NCBI GenBank assembly: GCA_949299115.1
Contig: CASFZH010000012.1
Location: 1-46,191 of the forward strand
Length of the DNA stretch: 46,191 nucleotides
From: an uncultured Helicobacter sp.
GTDB taxonomy: Bacteria; Campylobacterota; Campylobacteria; Campylobacterales; Helicobacteraceae
Reading direction: 5' to 3'
Position numbers and translations under genes: made by a program. The notes under the pieces are model-generated. The model saw nothing but the letters and a program-made list of their open reading frames with translations, was not told the DNA's origin and searched no databases. This document shows positions 1 to 6,946 of this stretch, in pieces; within the stretch, counting starts at the first letter, position 1; the number at the start of each line of letters is the position of its first letter.

Positions 1-1020
1 AAGCCAAACTGCCTAGAGGAATGCCTCAAACACAGTGAAGGAGTTGACATCGTGTGGTTTGATTGGGAATACTTCTACGATGGCATACAAGAGCCGAAAA
101 AAAAATGGAAAACATGGCAGGAACTATACGAATACACAACCGACAAAAAAATATCTTGTGTAGAATGGCTACAGCGAAGTATAGAGAAAAACCCAGAATT
201 TTTTGCCTTTGTATGGAGCAATATGACAAATTTCAAATTTTTACAACAGACAAAACTTCTGTTTTTGAATGAAATATTTTCTGAAGATGTGCATTTTCAA
301 ACACTGCTTTTCTTTCAAGCCTCCTCTATTTCTGTGTTAGCCCAAAAATTGCACATCTATCGCATACGCCAAAATAGTAGCACAGATTATAATCGCCTTA
401 CAAAGAATGCTAAGCTACCACCATATTTGCACAATATTGCACAAGCCTTTCATAATAATTCAAAAATGACAAAAGAATATCATAGGGCAAGTAGCTGGTT
501 TATAATGTATGAAGAAATAGAAAAATTTTTTGAATGCTACATGAAAGACTTTAAAGATAATCATAAAGAATTATCGAATACCATGCATTCTGCATCATTA
601 ACTCAAGATTTACGTATACAAAAAACAGAAGCGTGCTACACAGAGTCTCAAGATAAAACTACACCATTTGCATATAAGGATTCTAAAAAACATGATTGTG
701 AAAACCAAAAATCATACTTCGCATCATGTTATCAACAAAGACTGCAACGTGTTGCTTTAGCTAAACAAGCTTTTTTCCCATTCTTTGTGCTTATGTCATC
801 AAATCTTGCCAATTTTCCAGAAGATCCACTCAAATTAATACCAAAATTACCCGTATTGCAACCTTATGCAACAACAATAAAACTTAAAAGATTTAAAAAA
901 ATTGCTCTTTTCTATCCACAATATTATACATTTTGTATTCCTTTTATAAAAATCTATCGTTTCATAAAATATATGGAACAACAAGCAAGAGTATGGATAA
1001 AAAAACGTAATAAAATATAG
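1..1020 (+). CDS. Family 2 glycosyltransferase, C-terminal part (5' end outside window)
   Basis: The reading frame is open from base 1, so the gene begins before the window; 339 residues are visible. The text DIVWFDWEYF near the start and, around residues 88-110, NEIFSEDVHFQTLLFFQA match the second half of GT-A fold family 2 glycosyltransferases, where the E-D pair sits at the position of the catalytic base and is usually followed by a Y-x-Y/I-R segment (here IYRIRQNSST). The C-terminus is rich in Lys/Arg and aromatics, as is common in enzymes that work at the inner membrane face on lipopolysaccharide, capsule or glycan intermediates. Donor and acceptor sugars cannot be read from this part. 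No partner gene follows; the next 770 bases have no clear gene. The family call is fairly sure, the substrate unknown. Confidence 0.75.
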   Translation, partial: KPNCLEECLKHSEGVDIVWFDWEYFYDGIQEPKKKWKTWQELYEYTTDKKISCVEWLQRSIEKNPEFFAFVWSNMTNFKFLQQTKLLFLNEIFSEDVHFQTLLFFQASSISVLAQKLHIYRIRQNSSTDYNRLTKNAKLPPYLHNIAQAFHNNSKMTKEYHRASSWFIMYEEIEKFFECYMKDFKDNHKELSNTMHSASLTQDLRIQKTEACYTESQDKTTPFAYKDSKKHDCENQKSYFASCYQQRLQRVALAKQAFFPFFVLMSSNLANFPEDPLKLIPKLPVLQPYATTIKLKRFKKIALFYPQYYTFCIPFIKIYRFIKYMEQQARVWIKKRNKI

Positions 1021-1710
1021 AAATCATATTCACAGTACTTGCACACATTATGTTTTATGGATATTGCACTATACCAATCCCCACCATATCAATGAATCAT
1101 TGCAAATCTAACAAAATGATACCTTTTACCACTTATTATATATTAAAATCAAAGCAAAAGATTAATGGGAAAAATAGCAAGCAGATTGAAAGCTTTAGGG
1201 ATTTTGCGAAATCAAAGTGTCAGAATTTTTGGATAAATTTCAAAAGTTTTTAGATACAAATTCAATCATATTATGGTTATATTGCCTCTTTGTGCAAGTA
1301 CAAAAATCACCAATTTACAATCCAAATTTGCTTCATGACTTTTCCTATGCACACATTCAATCTATACAAATATACAATTGCAAAACTACAAAAAACCTTT
1401 ATCCTTACACTCTGTCGTTAGTTTTTGTGTCGATTCATATTGTATCATTGGTAGCTATTGAGAATCTCATTATTATGTAAATTTCTTATAAATTGATATG
1501 TATATCTAAAAAATTTACAAGCGGCATGTTGGTTTCTCCTTTTACAATTAAAACCCTTACTATCAAACTATTTATCAAATAAACAACAGAGATGTCAAAT
1601 CACATATATCAAATATTATTTTTGTATTAATAAATAATTATTTATATTATAATGTAGCAGTATTATCTATAAAATCAAGCATTAATTATGCAATACAATA
1701 AAAGTAGCAC
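1021..1710. other. Gene-poor spacer
   Basis: No convincing gene. Short open stretches exist (1165-1236 reading MGKIASRLKALGILRNQS..., and a GTG-started frame 1217-1480), but they lack a ribosome binding site and the longer one has an amino-acid mix typical of random AT-rich DNA. The first scrap is coding-like and may be the remains of a decayed gene. The last 250 bases are very AT-rich and lead into the nadV promoter. Confidence 0.5.
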
Positions 1711-1765
1711 TTAAACTTTCTTTAAATAATCAATATAAAGAAAGTTTAAAACTTTCAGTTATAAT
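1711..1765 (+). promoter_or_regulatory. nadV promoter with 14-bp perfect inverted repeat
   Basis: Seen: TTAAACTTTCTTTA (1711-1724) and its exact reverse complement (1736-1749) are separated by 11 bases, and a further AAAACTTTC copy of the half-site follows at 1748-1755. A consensus -10 box TATAAT lies at 1760-1765, so the dyad covers the -35 region. The start codon used here is at 1835. Inference: an operator for a repressor controlling nadV. A transcription terminator is unlikely because no gene ends nearby and the stem lies upstream of the -10 box. Confidence 0.65.
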
Positions 1766-1834
1766 GAATGCTATTGCTAAAACATAATCTTTATAATGAT
1801 AGACAAACTTTATAATTTAGTTCAGGAGATAGTC

Positions 1835-3256
1835 ATGCAATATCCCAAATTACTTTTTATTTCAGATTGTTATAAATATACACACGCAGCTATGTATCCA
1901 AAGGACATAGAGGAGGTGTATAGTCTACTGTATTGTAGAAAGCCACGATTAGATTTGAGTATGCTTAATAATCACATCGTAGCATTTGGTATGCGACAAG
2001 CTATACATAAATTACAAAAACTTTATAAGGAATTTGTCGCAACAGATAGAGCTGCATTGCAAGAAGCATTGCATTTCCTATATGCAGATTTTATGAAACT
2101 TAATCCAAAAGATGAAGTATGCAATTTTTTGATACACAAATGGCTTATGTTGCCAAAAGAGATGCCCGTGATTTTCAAAGCAATTCCAGAAGGGACATTT
2201 ATATCCCATAACACTCCAATTATTGCTATACATTGCAAAGAAAAAGAACACTGTTGGTTTGTAAACTTCATTGAAACATACCTTAATTCAGAATTATGGA
2301 AAACATGTTTTGTTGCTACCAAAGCGGCATTATTTAAAAAAATCGAATACGACTATCTCGGATATTATCTTGATGAAAGTTATAATTTTCATGATTTTTC
2401 CGCACGTGGCATGAATGGAATAGAAGACTGTTATACATCTGCTATGGGGCATATACTCTTTTTTAGCGGGACAGATTCTATCATGGCATTAAAAAATGTG
2501 TATGATAACTATGGTGGCAATATAACGATATTAGGCTCTATTCCAGCAAGTGAACATAGTGTAATGTGTTTAGGTGGACAGCAAAATGAATTAGAGACTT
2601 TCAAGCATATTATGCAGAGATTCCCACATTCAATGGTATCTATTGTCTCTGATACTTGGAATCTATGGGACATTATAGACTCTTTGCGAAATGATAAAGA
2701 GGCTTATCATCTTATTGCGACGCGAGCACAACCTATTGTATTAAGACCTGATTCGGGTGATCCATTTTTAATCTTAACGGGGAATCCCAAAGCACAAGAT
2801 AAGAGAGAAAAAATAGGAGTAATTAAACTTGTAGCAGAATATTTTGGCTTTGAAAAAGTCCGCATTATTTATGGTGATGCTATTACAGTGGAACGGGCAA
2901 GTATGATTTATAAGTGGTGCAAGGAACAAGGGTTTAATCCTACGCAATTTTTATGTTTGGGTGTTGGTAGCTATGCCTATAATTCTGGAATACGTGATGA
3001 TGTTGGGCTTGTTACCAAAATGACTTGGGCAAAGATTAATGGTAAACCTATGCACCTTATCAAAAAACCTATCACAGGAAATGATAAGATATCTTTATCT
3101 GGCAAAGTCGGAATAAAAAAAGACTCGCGTGAGGTATTACAATTTCTCGATGAAGAGAGACAAGATGATTTGCTTAATACAGATATGACATTACAAGATT
3201 TTATAGACATTCGTCAATATGCAAAACAAGAATTTCTAAGAAGTATACAAAAATGA
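1835..3256 (+). CDS. nadV: Nicotinamide phosphoribosyltransferase (NAMPT/NadV)
   Basis: Makes NMN from nicotinamide and PRPP in the cytoplasm, a one-step NAD salvage entry that bypasses nicotinamide deamidation. The protein (473 residues from ATG 1835) has the family's landmarks: LFISDCYKYTHAAMYP at the N-terminus, HDFSARG, FFSGTDSIMAL, SIPASEHSVM with the phosphorylated His at about residue 241, VLRPDSGDP with the Arg/Asp pair at about 304/306, IIYGDAIT, and GVGSYAYN, the bacterial variant of the glycine loop. An upstream in-frame ATG at 1796 would add 13 residues, but AGGAG at 1824-1828 lies 6 bases before 1835 and decides the start. The gene stands alone behind its own promoter and dyad. 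NadV is patchily spread in bacteria and often phage- or plasmid-borne, and its neighbours here include phage-like scraps, so horizontal gain is plausible. No NMN adenylyltransferase gene is in the window. Confidence 0.9.
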   Translation: MQYPKLLFISDCYKYTHAAMYPKDIEEVYSLLYCRKPRLDLSMLNNHIVAFGMRQAIHKLQKLYKEFVATDRAALQEALHFLYADFMKLNPKDEVCNFLIHKWLMLPKEMPVIFKAIPEGTFISHNTPIIAIHCKEKEHCWFVNFIETYLNSELWKTCFVATKAALFKKIEYDYLGYYLDESYNFHDFSARGMNGIEDCYTSAMGHILFFSGTDSIMALKNVYDNYGGNITILGSIPASEHSVMCLGGQQNELETFKHIMQRFPHSMVSIVSDTWNLWDIIDSLRNDKEAYHLIATRAQPIVLRPDSGDPFLILTGNPKAQDKREKIGVIKLVAEYFGFEKVRIIYGDAITVERASMIYKWCKEQGFNPTQFLCLGVGSYAYNSGIRDDVGLVTKMTWAKINGKPMHLIKKPITGNDKISLSGKVGIKKDSREVLQFLDEERQDDLLNTDMTLQDFIDIRQYAKQEFLRSIQK

Positions 3257-3514
3257 TTCACAATACTTTGAATTATACATAGCAAAATCGTGTAGTGTAA
3301 TTTTATACTAATCTAAGTAAGATAGTATATATCATGTTGCAGTGATGATAATATTGCCCTTTTATAATATTTTTTAATTTATTAATATAATAAGATTCAA
3401 ACAAACATATAGTTTAATAATACAAGATTAAGTAATGTTGATTTCAAGTCTATAAGCATCTCATCTCTCTTTAAAGTTTGCCAACAAGGCACAATATTTT
3501 ATCAATGCGATAAA

Positions 3515-3730
3515 ATGAACTACAAAAGAAACAACAAAGTTTTTATACTTAAAAATTCATGGGCATATAAGCAAAAATTAGTAACAGGTGATTTATATGA
3601 GGATTTGGCAGACGGTGGCATTATGAAAGCGTATAATTGCAGGTGTTATCTTGAGTATATATATGATTTACGTGATATTGATGAAGCATTTTTAACAAAA
3701 AAAGGATACGATTATATCTATAAGTATTAA
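3515..3730 (+). pseudogene. Fragment resembling the C-terminus of a phage head morphogenesis (Mu F / SPP1 gp7-like) protein
   Basis: A 71-codon frame (open without stops back to 3413) that reads DLYEDLADGGIMKAYNCRCY followed by EYIYDLRDI. The NCRC motif preceded by a Gly-rich turn is the hallmark of the C-terminal end of Mu gpF/SPP1 gp7-type minor head proteins, where it normally follows PPNGYNCRC. Those proteins are several hundred residues long, so this would be only the tail. No good ribosome binding site precedes the ATG at 3515. It is followed at once by two tiny genes, as in phage gene strings. The assignment rests on one short motif and is tentative. Confidence 0.35.
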
Positions 3731-3739
3731 GGGGCAAGA

Positions 3740-3835
3740 ATGAAAGATGTTTTGAAGCTTATAGAAAATCTGATTTTTTGGATTGTGTGGCTTTTTATTA
3801 TAGGCGTGGCTGTAAATTATTGGTTGTATGGTTAA
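3740..3835 (+). CDS. Small single-span membrane protein (31 aa)
   Basis: ATG at 3740 is preceded by GGGG at 3731-3734 in the context AAGGGGCAAGA. The product begins MKDVLKLIENLIFWIVW and is a short polar start followed by one hydrophobic helix of about 19 residues, ending in NYWLYG. Its TAA overlaps the next ATG (TAATG), which argues for translational coupling and that both tiny frames are real. Function unknown; in this context a phage-derived membrane peptide is possible. Confidence 0.5.
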   Translation: MKDVLKLIENLIFWIVWLFIIGVAVNYWLYG

Positions 3836-3990
3836 TGAAAATATTGCAAGTTAGCATTTTATGTATGAGTATAGTTTCTAGTAGTATTGTATTATGTGGT
3901 TGTAGCCCTTTGTTGTATTATGATGTGTTATATTATTTACAAAATGGAGAGCCTATGCCAAAAGAAGGTTTCAGAAAGTTTTGGTTTTAA
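3835..3990 (+). CDS. Small lipoprotein (51 aa)
   Basis: Starts at the ATG of TAATG, coupled to the preceding gene. The first 22 residues form a lipoprotein signal peptide: MK, a hydrophobic stretch, then a lipobox L-C-G-C with Cys23 as the likely acylated residue. The mature part is only 29 residues, rich in Tyr, and contains NGEPMPKEGFRKFWF at the end. A longer frame upstream (from 3778) would destroy the signal peptide and is rejected. Function unknown. A short lipoprotein right behind a small membrane protein recalls phage spanin pairs, but the mature part is not proline-rich and the arrangement is not nested, so this is not claimed. Confidence 0.6.
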   Translation: MKILQVSILCMSIVSSSIVLCGCSPLLYYDVLYYLQNGEPMPKEGFRKFWF

Positions 3991-4082
3991 TATGAAATAT
4001 GATATAATAATGTAATTTTTGATTGAGAGATTGGAGTATGCAAGCATAACCCAATAAAGCAATGCCCACAAGAGAAGGCAAG

Positions 4083-4940
4083 ATGAGTCAATACATTACC
4101 ACATTCAAGAAATCTTGTGTTTTTTGTTTCTTGATGCTATACATTCTCAATGCACAAGAGTTTGGTAGTCGGACTAATTCGTATGGGGCAAGATGTTATA
4201 AATACAATAACAGTGCATTTTGTGGGAGTGGCTATATAGGGATAGGTGGATATTATACAGATTTTACAGGTCCCACCTCTACATCATACGGTGGAGGTGC
4301 GTATCTCTCCTTAATAAGTAAATTTTATTTAGAATGGTTACATATAGGTCTTGATTCTACGATAGGGATAGGTGGCTTTGTGTTAAATAGTCCCTTGAAT
4401 CTCTCACCGCAAACACAAACAGATATAGGCTATTTTGGTTCTGCTACAATAAGCATTGGTGTCAATCTTGACTACTTGCAACTTACTATCCCTACCATTG
4501 CCTATGTGTCTTTCTCAGCAGATAACTATGATGTGAGCATAAATGATTCTGAACATGGATTTTTCACTGCCAATCTCTTTTTAGGATTTGGGGCTTTTAG
4601 TCGCTTAACTCTTAATGAACGATTGCATTTAGAGCTTGAGGTTAATATGGGATTTGGTTTTATGAGACGTTATGGTGGGCATGGCTTTTATAGTATACTT
4701 GATGGCTTCAATGGAAGCTACCGTCTTGAAGGAATCATTGGCTTGATGTGGCGTGATTATGCCATACTACCTAAATATAAAAGACGTATGCCGGATTTTT
4801 ATACAAGGATACGTAGCATATATTATTACATAAGCTCTGCGGACTTACCATACTCTGGCTCTATTTTCAATACACAAACAATCCAATCGCCACAATCCCA
4901 TAATTTTAGAATGATGTTTGAAGTAGGACTTGGATATTAA
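4083..4940 (+). CDS. Outer-membrane beta-barrel protein
   Basis: The product (285 residues from ATG 4083) has an N-terminal signal peptide (FKKSCVFCFLMLYILNAQEF, cleavage likely after NAQ or just before it) and then alternating polar/hydrophobic, Gly- and aromatic-rich strands such as GYIGIGGYYTDF, LHIGLDSTIGIGGFV and LEGIIGLMWRDYAIL. It ends in FRMMFEVGLGY, a terminal beta-strand with an aromatic last residue, the usual outer-membrane assembly signal. GAAGG at 4074-4078 favours ATG 4083 over the in-frame ATG at 4062. Two cysteines (ARCYKY, AFCGSG) may form a disulphide. It fits the broad Helicobacter outer-membrane protein group but not a named member I can recognise. Confidence 0.7.
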   Translation: MSQYITTFKKSCVFCFLMLYILNAQEFGSRTNSYGARCYKYNNSAFCGSGYIGIGGYYTDFTGPTSTSYGGGAYLSLISKFYLEWLHIGLDSTIGIGGFVLNSPLNLSPQTQTDIGYFGSATISIGVNLDYLQLTIPTIAYVSFSADNYDVSINDSEHGFFTANLFLGFGAFSRLTLNERLHLELEVNMGFGFMRRYGGHGFYSILDGFNGSYRLEGIIGLMWRDYAILPKYKRRMPDFYTRIRSIYYYISSADLPYSGSIFNTQTIQSPQSHNFRMMFEVGLGY

Positions 4941-5414
4941 TCAGAATCTACTCCCACTATTACATAACAAAGAGAATATAAAAGTGATAGCATCCTCACT
5001 TACCACACTAATATTCTTTAGAATCAAAGAATATTGCATAGCTACCTTTTCGAGATTCATACCCAATATTCCTTAGTATATACCACATTTAGAATCTTTT
5101 ATACTATTCTAGTATTGTAAAATCGCACTCACATCAGTATATCTTAATCAAGATTCTATAATAACAGAATATTCCCTGCATAAACCCACTACACATTATT
5201 TCTACAATCTAATATGTTATGTATATGATAAGCAATGATGATTCTTAAAACTTCACAAATCTTTGGTATATAAGACATCAATGCTATATAACATGACTGC
5301 CACATAATCGTGCTGATTTATAATATTTGTGTATAACAATCATTTTTATCAAACTATATCATAATAAAATTACAAATTAACATATATTTAAGATATTTTT
5401 AAGTTTTAATACGT
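4941..5414. other. Gene-free spacer with a 10-bp perfect inverted repeat
   Basis: About 470 bases without a credible frame. AATATTCTTT (5010-5019) and AAAGAATATT (5026-5035) form a perfect 10-bp stem with the 6-base loop AGAATC, 70 bases after the stop of the barrel protein gene. No T-run follows on either strand, so it is not a standard terminator. The word AGAATC/GATTCT occurs about five times in this stretch. Confidence 0.5.
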
Positions 5415-5443
5415 TAGAATACAGAAATTTTATTTACAAGGAG
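5415..5443 (+). promoter_or_regulatory. Promoter -10 and strong ribosome binding site of the small peptide gene
   Basis: TAGAAT at 5415-5420 is a good -10 box, in an AT-rich context typical of the housekeeping promoters of this group, where a -35 box is often weak. AAGGAG at 5438-5443 lies 7 bases before the ATG at 5451. Confidence 0.55.
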
Positions 5444-5450
5444 TTTTTTT

Positions 5451-5753
5451 ATGAAAATTTGTAAGGTCTTTATAACTTTATGTATGGTTATAGGTTTTAG
5501 TATAACGTCTATGAGTGCTAAAGTAGCAGAAATTACACAGACAAATGTTGCTCAAGTTGGAATCTCAAAAGAGGATGCTCAAGTACTCTTTGGTACAGAA
5601 AAGGCAAATGTAGAGGTTTTGACACAAAAGGAAATGGGAGAAACAAAAGGTGAATTTTGGTGGATATTTATACCTATTGCTGCGGGTGTTGCCTGTATGT
5701 TAATTAAAGGCTGTGGTGGTGGTCCTATTTACCAAAAAACTATTCCATTTTAA
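5451..5753 (+). CDS. Small secreted bacteriocin-like peptide precursor (100 aa)
   Basis: The product has a clear Sec signal peptide (MKICKVFITLCMVIGFSITSMSA, cleavage probably near residue 23), a short polar middle (residues 24-58), then VEVLTQKEMGETKGE (about 54-68), followed by a hydrophobic stretch FWWIFIPIAAGVACMLI (69-85) and a Cys/Gly tail KGCGGGPIYQ. The L-x-x-x-E-M-x-x-T-x-G pattern in front of a hydrophobic, Gly-rich C-terminus resembles the leader/core boundary of class II bacteriocins, but a double-glycine site is absent (GE) and a Sec signal is already present. Two cysteines (77 and 88) could pair. No bacteriocin ABC transporter is nearby. Gene reality is well supported by the promoter and AAGGAG; function is inference. 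The next gene follows after 30 bases, probably in one transcript. Confidence 0.65.
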   Translation: MKICKVFITLCMVIGFSITSMSAKVAEITQTNVAQVGISKEDAQVLFGTEKANVEVLTQKEMGETKGEFWWIFIPIAAGVACMLIKGCGGGPIYQKTIPF

Positions 5754-5783
5754 TCCACAAGTAGTAAAAATAAGGGGTGCAGA

Positions 5784-6317
5784 ATGGTTAAGATAATAAA
5801 GAGAAGTTTCCCGCTTGCCTTGCTGTTATTTAGCAGTGCGTGGACTAATGAGTGTGCTGGAGGTCATTGCGGTAATTTGCATTTAGAAATAGATGGACGT
5901 AGTGCAAGCATTACTAATATTTTTGGTCTTACATCGACATCAGATAATATGAAGTATTTACTATCTTCTAGTAACCATGATAAGATTTACAATAGTAGTC
6001 TTTATAGCAATCTTAGCCCGTGGTCTTATGGAGTGTATGAATCTAGTGTCAATGGATATGGGCGAGGTTTTTGGAATGCGGATTTTCCATTAGGTATTGG
6101 AGGATATGCTAATCTTATGCTTGGAAATAAAATAAGTTTAGAATTTCAAGCGGGAACATTTGCTAAATATCATACAAAATATATCGATCCATCTATGCCA
6201 TTTTATAGAGATTATCGACCAGAAATGGCTGTCAGTCTCGTTTATAAACAAAAAAATGGGGGAGAACATAGAATAACATGGTCTCAATCATGTATTGGAA
6301 ATGGTATGTTCCCTTGA
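5784..6317 (+). CDS. Exported protein, possible small outer-membrane/surface protein
   Basis: 177 residues starting MVKIIKRSFPLALLLFSSAW, a signal peptide probably cut before NECAGG. The mature protein is rich in Ser, Tyr, Asn and Gly, with strand-like repeats near the C-terminus (LGIGGYANLMLGNKISLEFQ, then MAVSLVYKQ) that resemble the end of a small beta-barrel. The last residues (SCIGNGMFP) do not end in an aromatic residue as a barrel should, and about 70 bases downstream a frame ends in LLEMGLGLHSKWW, much like a barrel end. The gene may therefore be truncated by a frameshift or stop. GGGG at 5773-5776 precedes the ATG. It lies 30 bases behind the secreted peptide gene. Not recognised further. 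Confidence 0.55.
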   Translation: MVKIIKRSFPLALLLFSSAWTNECAGGHCGNLHLEIDGRSASITNIFGLTSTSDNMKYLLSSSNHDKIYNSSLYSNLSPWSYGVYESSVNGYGRGFWNADFPLGIGGYANLMLGNKISLEFQAGTFAKYHTKYIDPSMPFYRDYRPEMAVSLVYKQKNGGEHRITWSQSCIGNGMFP

Positions 6318-6946
6318 TAATATAATATGTCATTAATGGGATTATAGAATGGATAAACTCTCCCATCTTCCTATATTGTAAAATTTTATGATACTACTTG
6401 AAATGGGACTTGGACTCCATAGTAAATGGTGGTAGGTCTATTTGAATGACAAAAAATTTCTAACTTTAAGAGCATAGAATCATCATATATAGAATCACTA
6501 TATATGACATTCAACAATAAAAGGCTTCAAGGTTTTTTATTGTCTAAACTTCGATTTATTCCAAATATTTGCATAGAAATTTCTATAATCCTAATACTAT
6601 AAGAGTTGCATATATAATACTTTTATGTACTATACAACAAAAACTCTATACTGTATTCCCGTGTATTGTAATTACATATTAGAATATAAGAGTTCGATAC
6701 AAAGGGCTTTCTTACTCAAAATATCAGAATGTAGCAATACCTACAATTTTAAAGATTCTATAGCTAAAAACTTAAATGATAAAATGCAAAATTGCTTAAT
6801 ACTAATAGTATTCTAAATTTTAGCTTACAATCTAATAAAATCCCAAATCATTATATTTCTCATAGAATACTATTATAAAATATAAAAATTGAAATTATTA
6901 AGATTCTATACTTTCAGCTAAAACCTAGAATTTCATATTTTTACAT
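6318..6946. other. Gene-free spacer with a possible outer-membrane protein remnant
   Basis: About 630 bases between convergent genes. At 6390-6437 a short frame reads MILLEMGLGLHSKWW and stops; it resembles the last strand of the barrel protein at 4.1-4.9 kb (MMFEVGLGY) and may be a detached 3' end. The remaining open stretches (for example 6625-6816) have no ribosome binding site and look random. AGAATC/GATTCT words are frequent. Confidence 0.45.
6515..6542. terminator. Possible terminator hairpin
   Basis: CAATAAAA (6515-6522) and TTTTATTG (6535-6542) are perfect reverse complements around a 12-base loop. The stem is AT-only apart from one end pair and thus weak, but a T-rich arm on the + strand and A-rich arm on the other fit a bidirectional element between the convergent transcripts from 5.4 kb and purL. 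Tentative. Confidence 0.35.

Noticed and set aside
1217-1480. An 87-codon GTG-started frame reading MSEFLDKFQKFLDTNS...
   Set aside because: No ribosome binding site, composition like random AT-rich DNA after the first 20 codons, no family resemblance.
3740-3990. Rz/Rz1-like spanin pair
   Set aside because: Genes are in sequence, not nested, the first is too short for an i-spanin, and the lipoprotein is not proline-rich.
6625-6816. A 63-codon ATG frame in the spacer before purL
   Set aside because: No ribosome binding site and Tyr/Cys/Ile/Asn-rich text without domain-like pattern.
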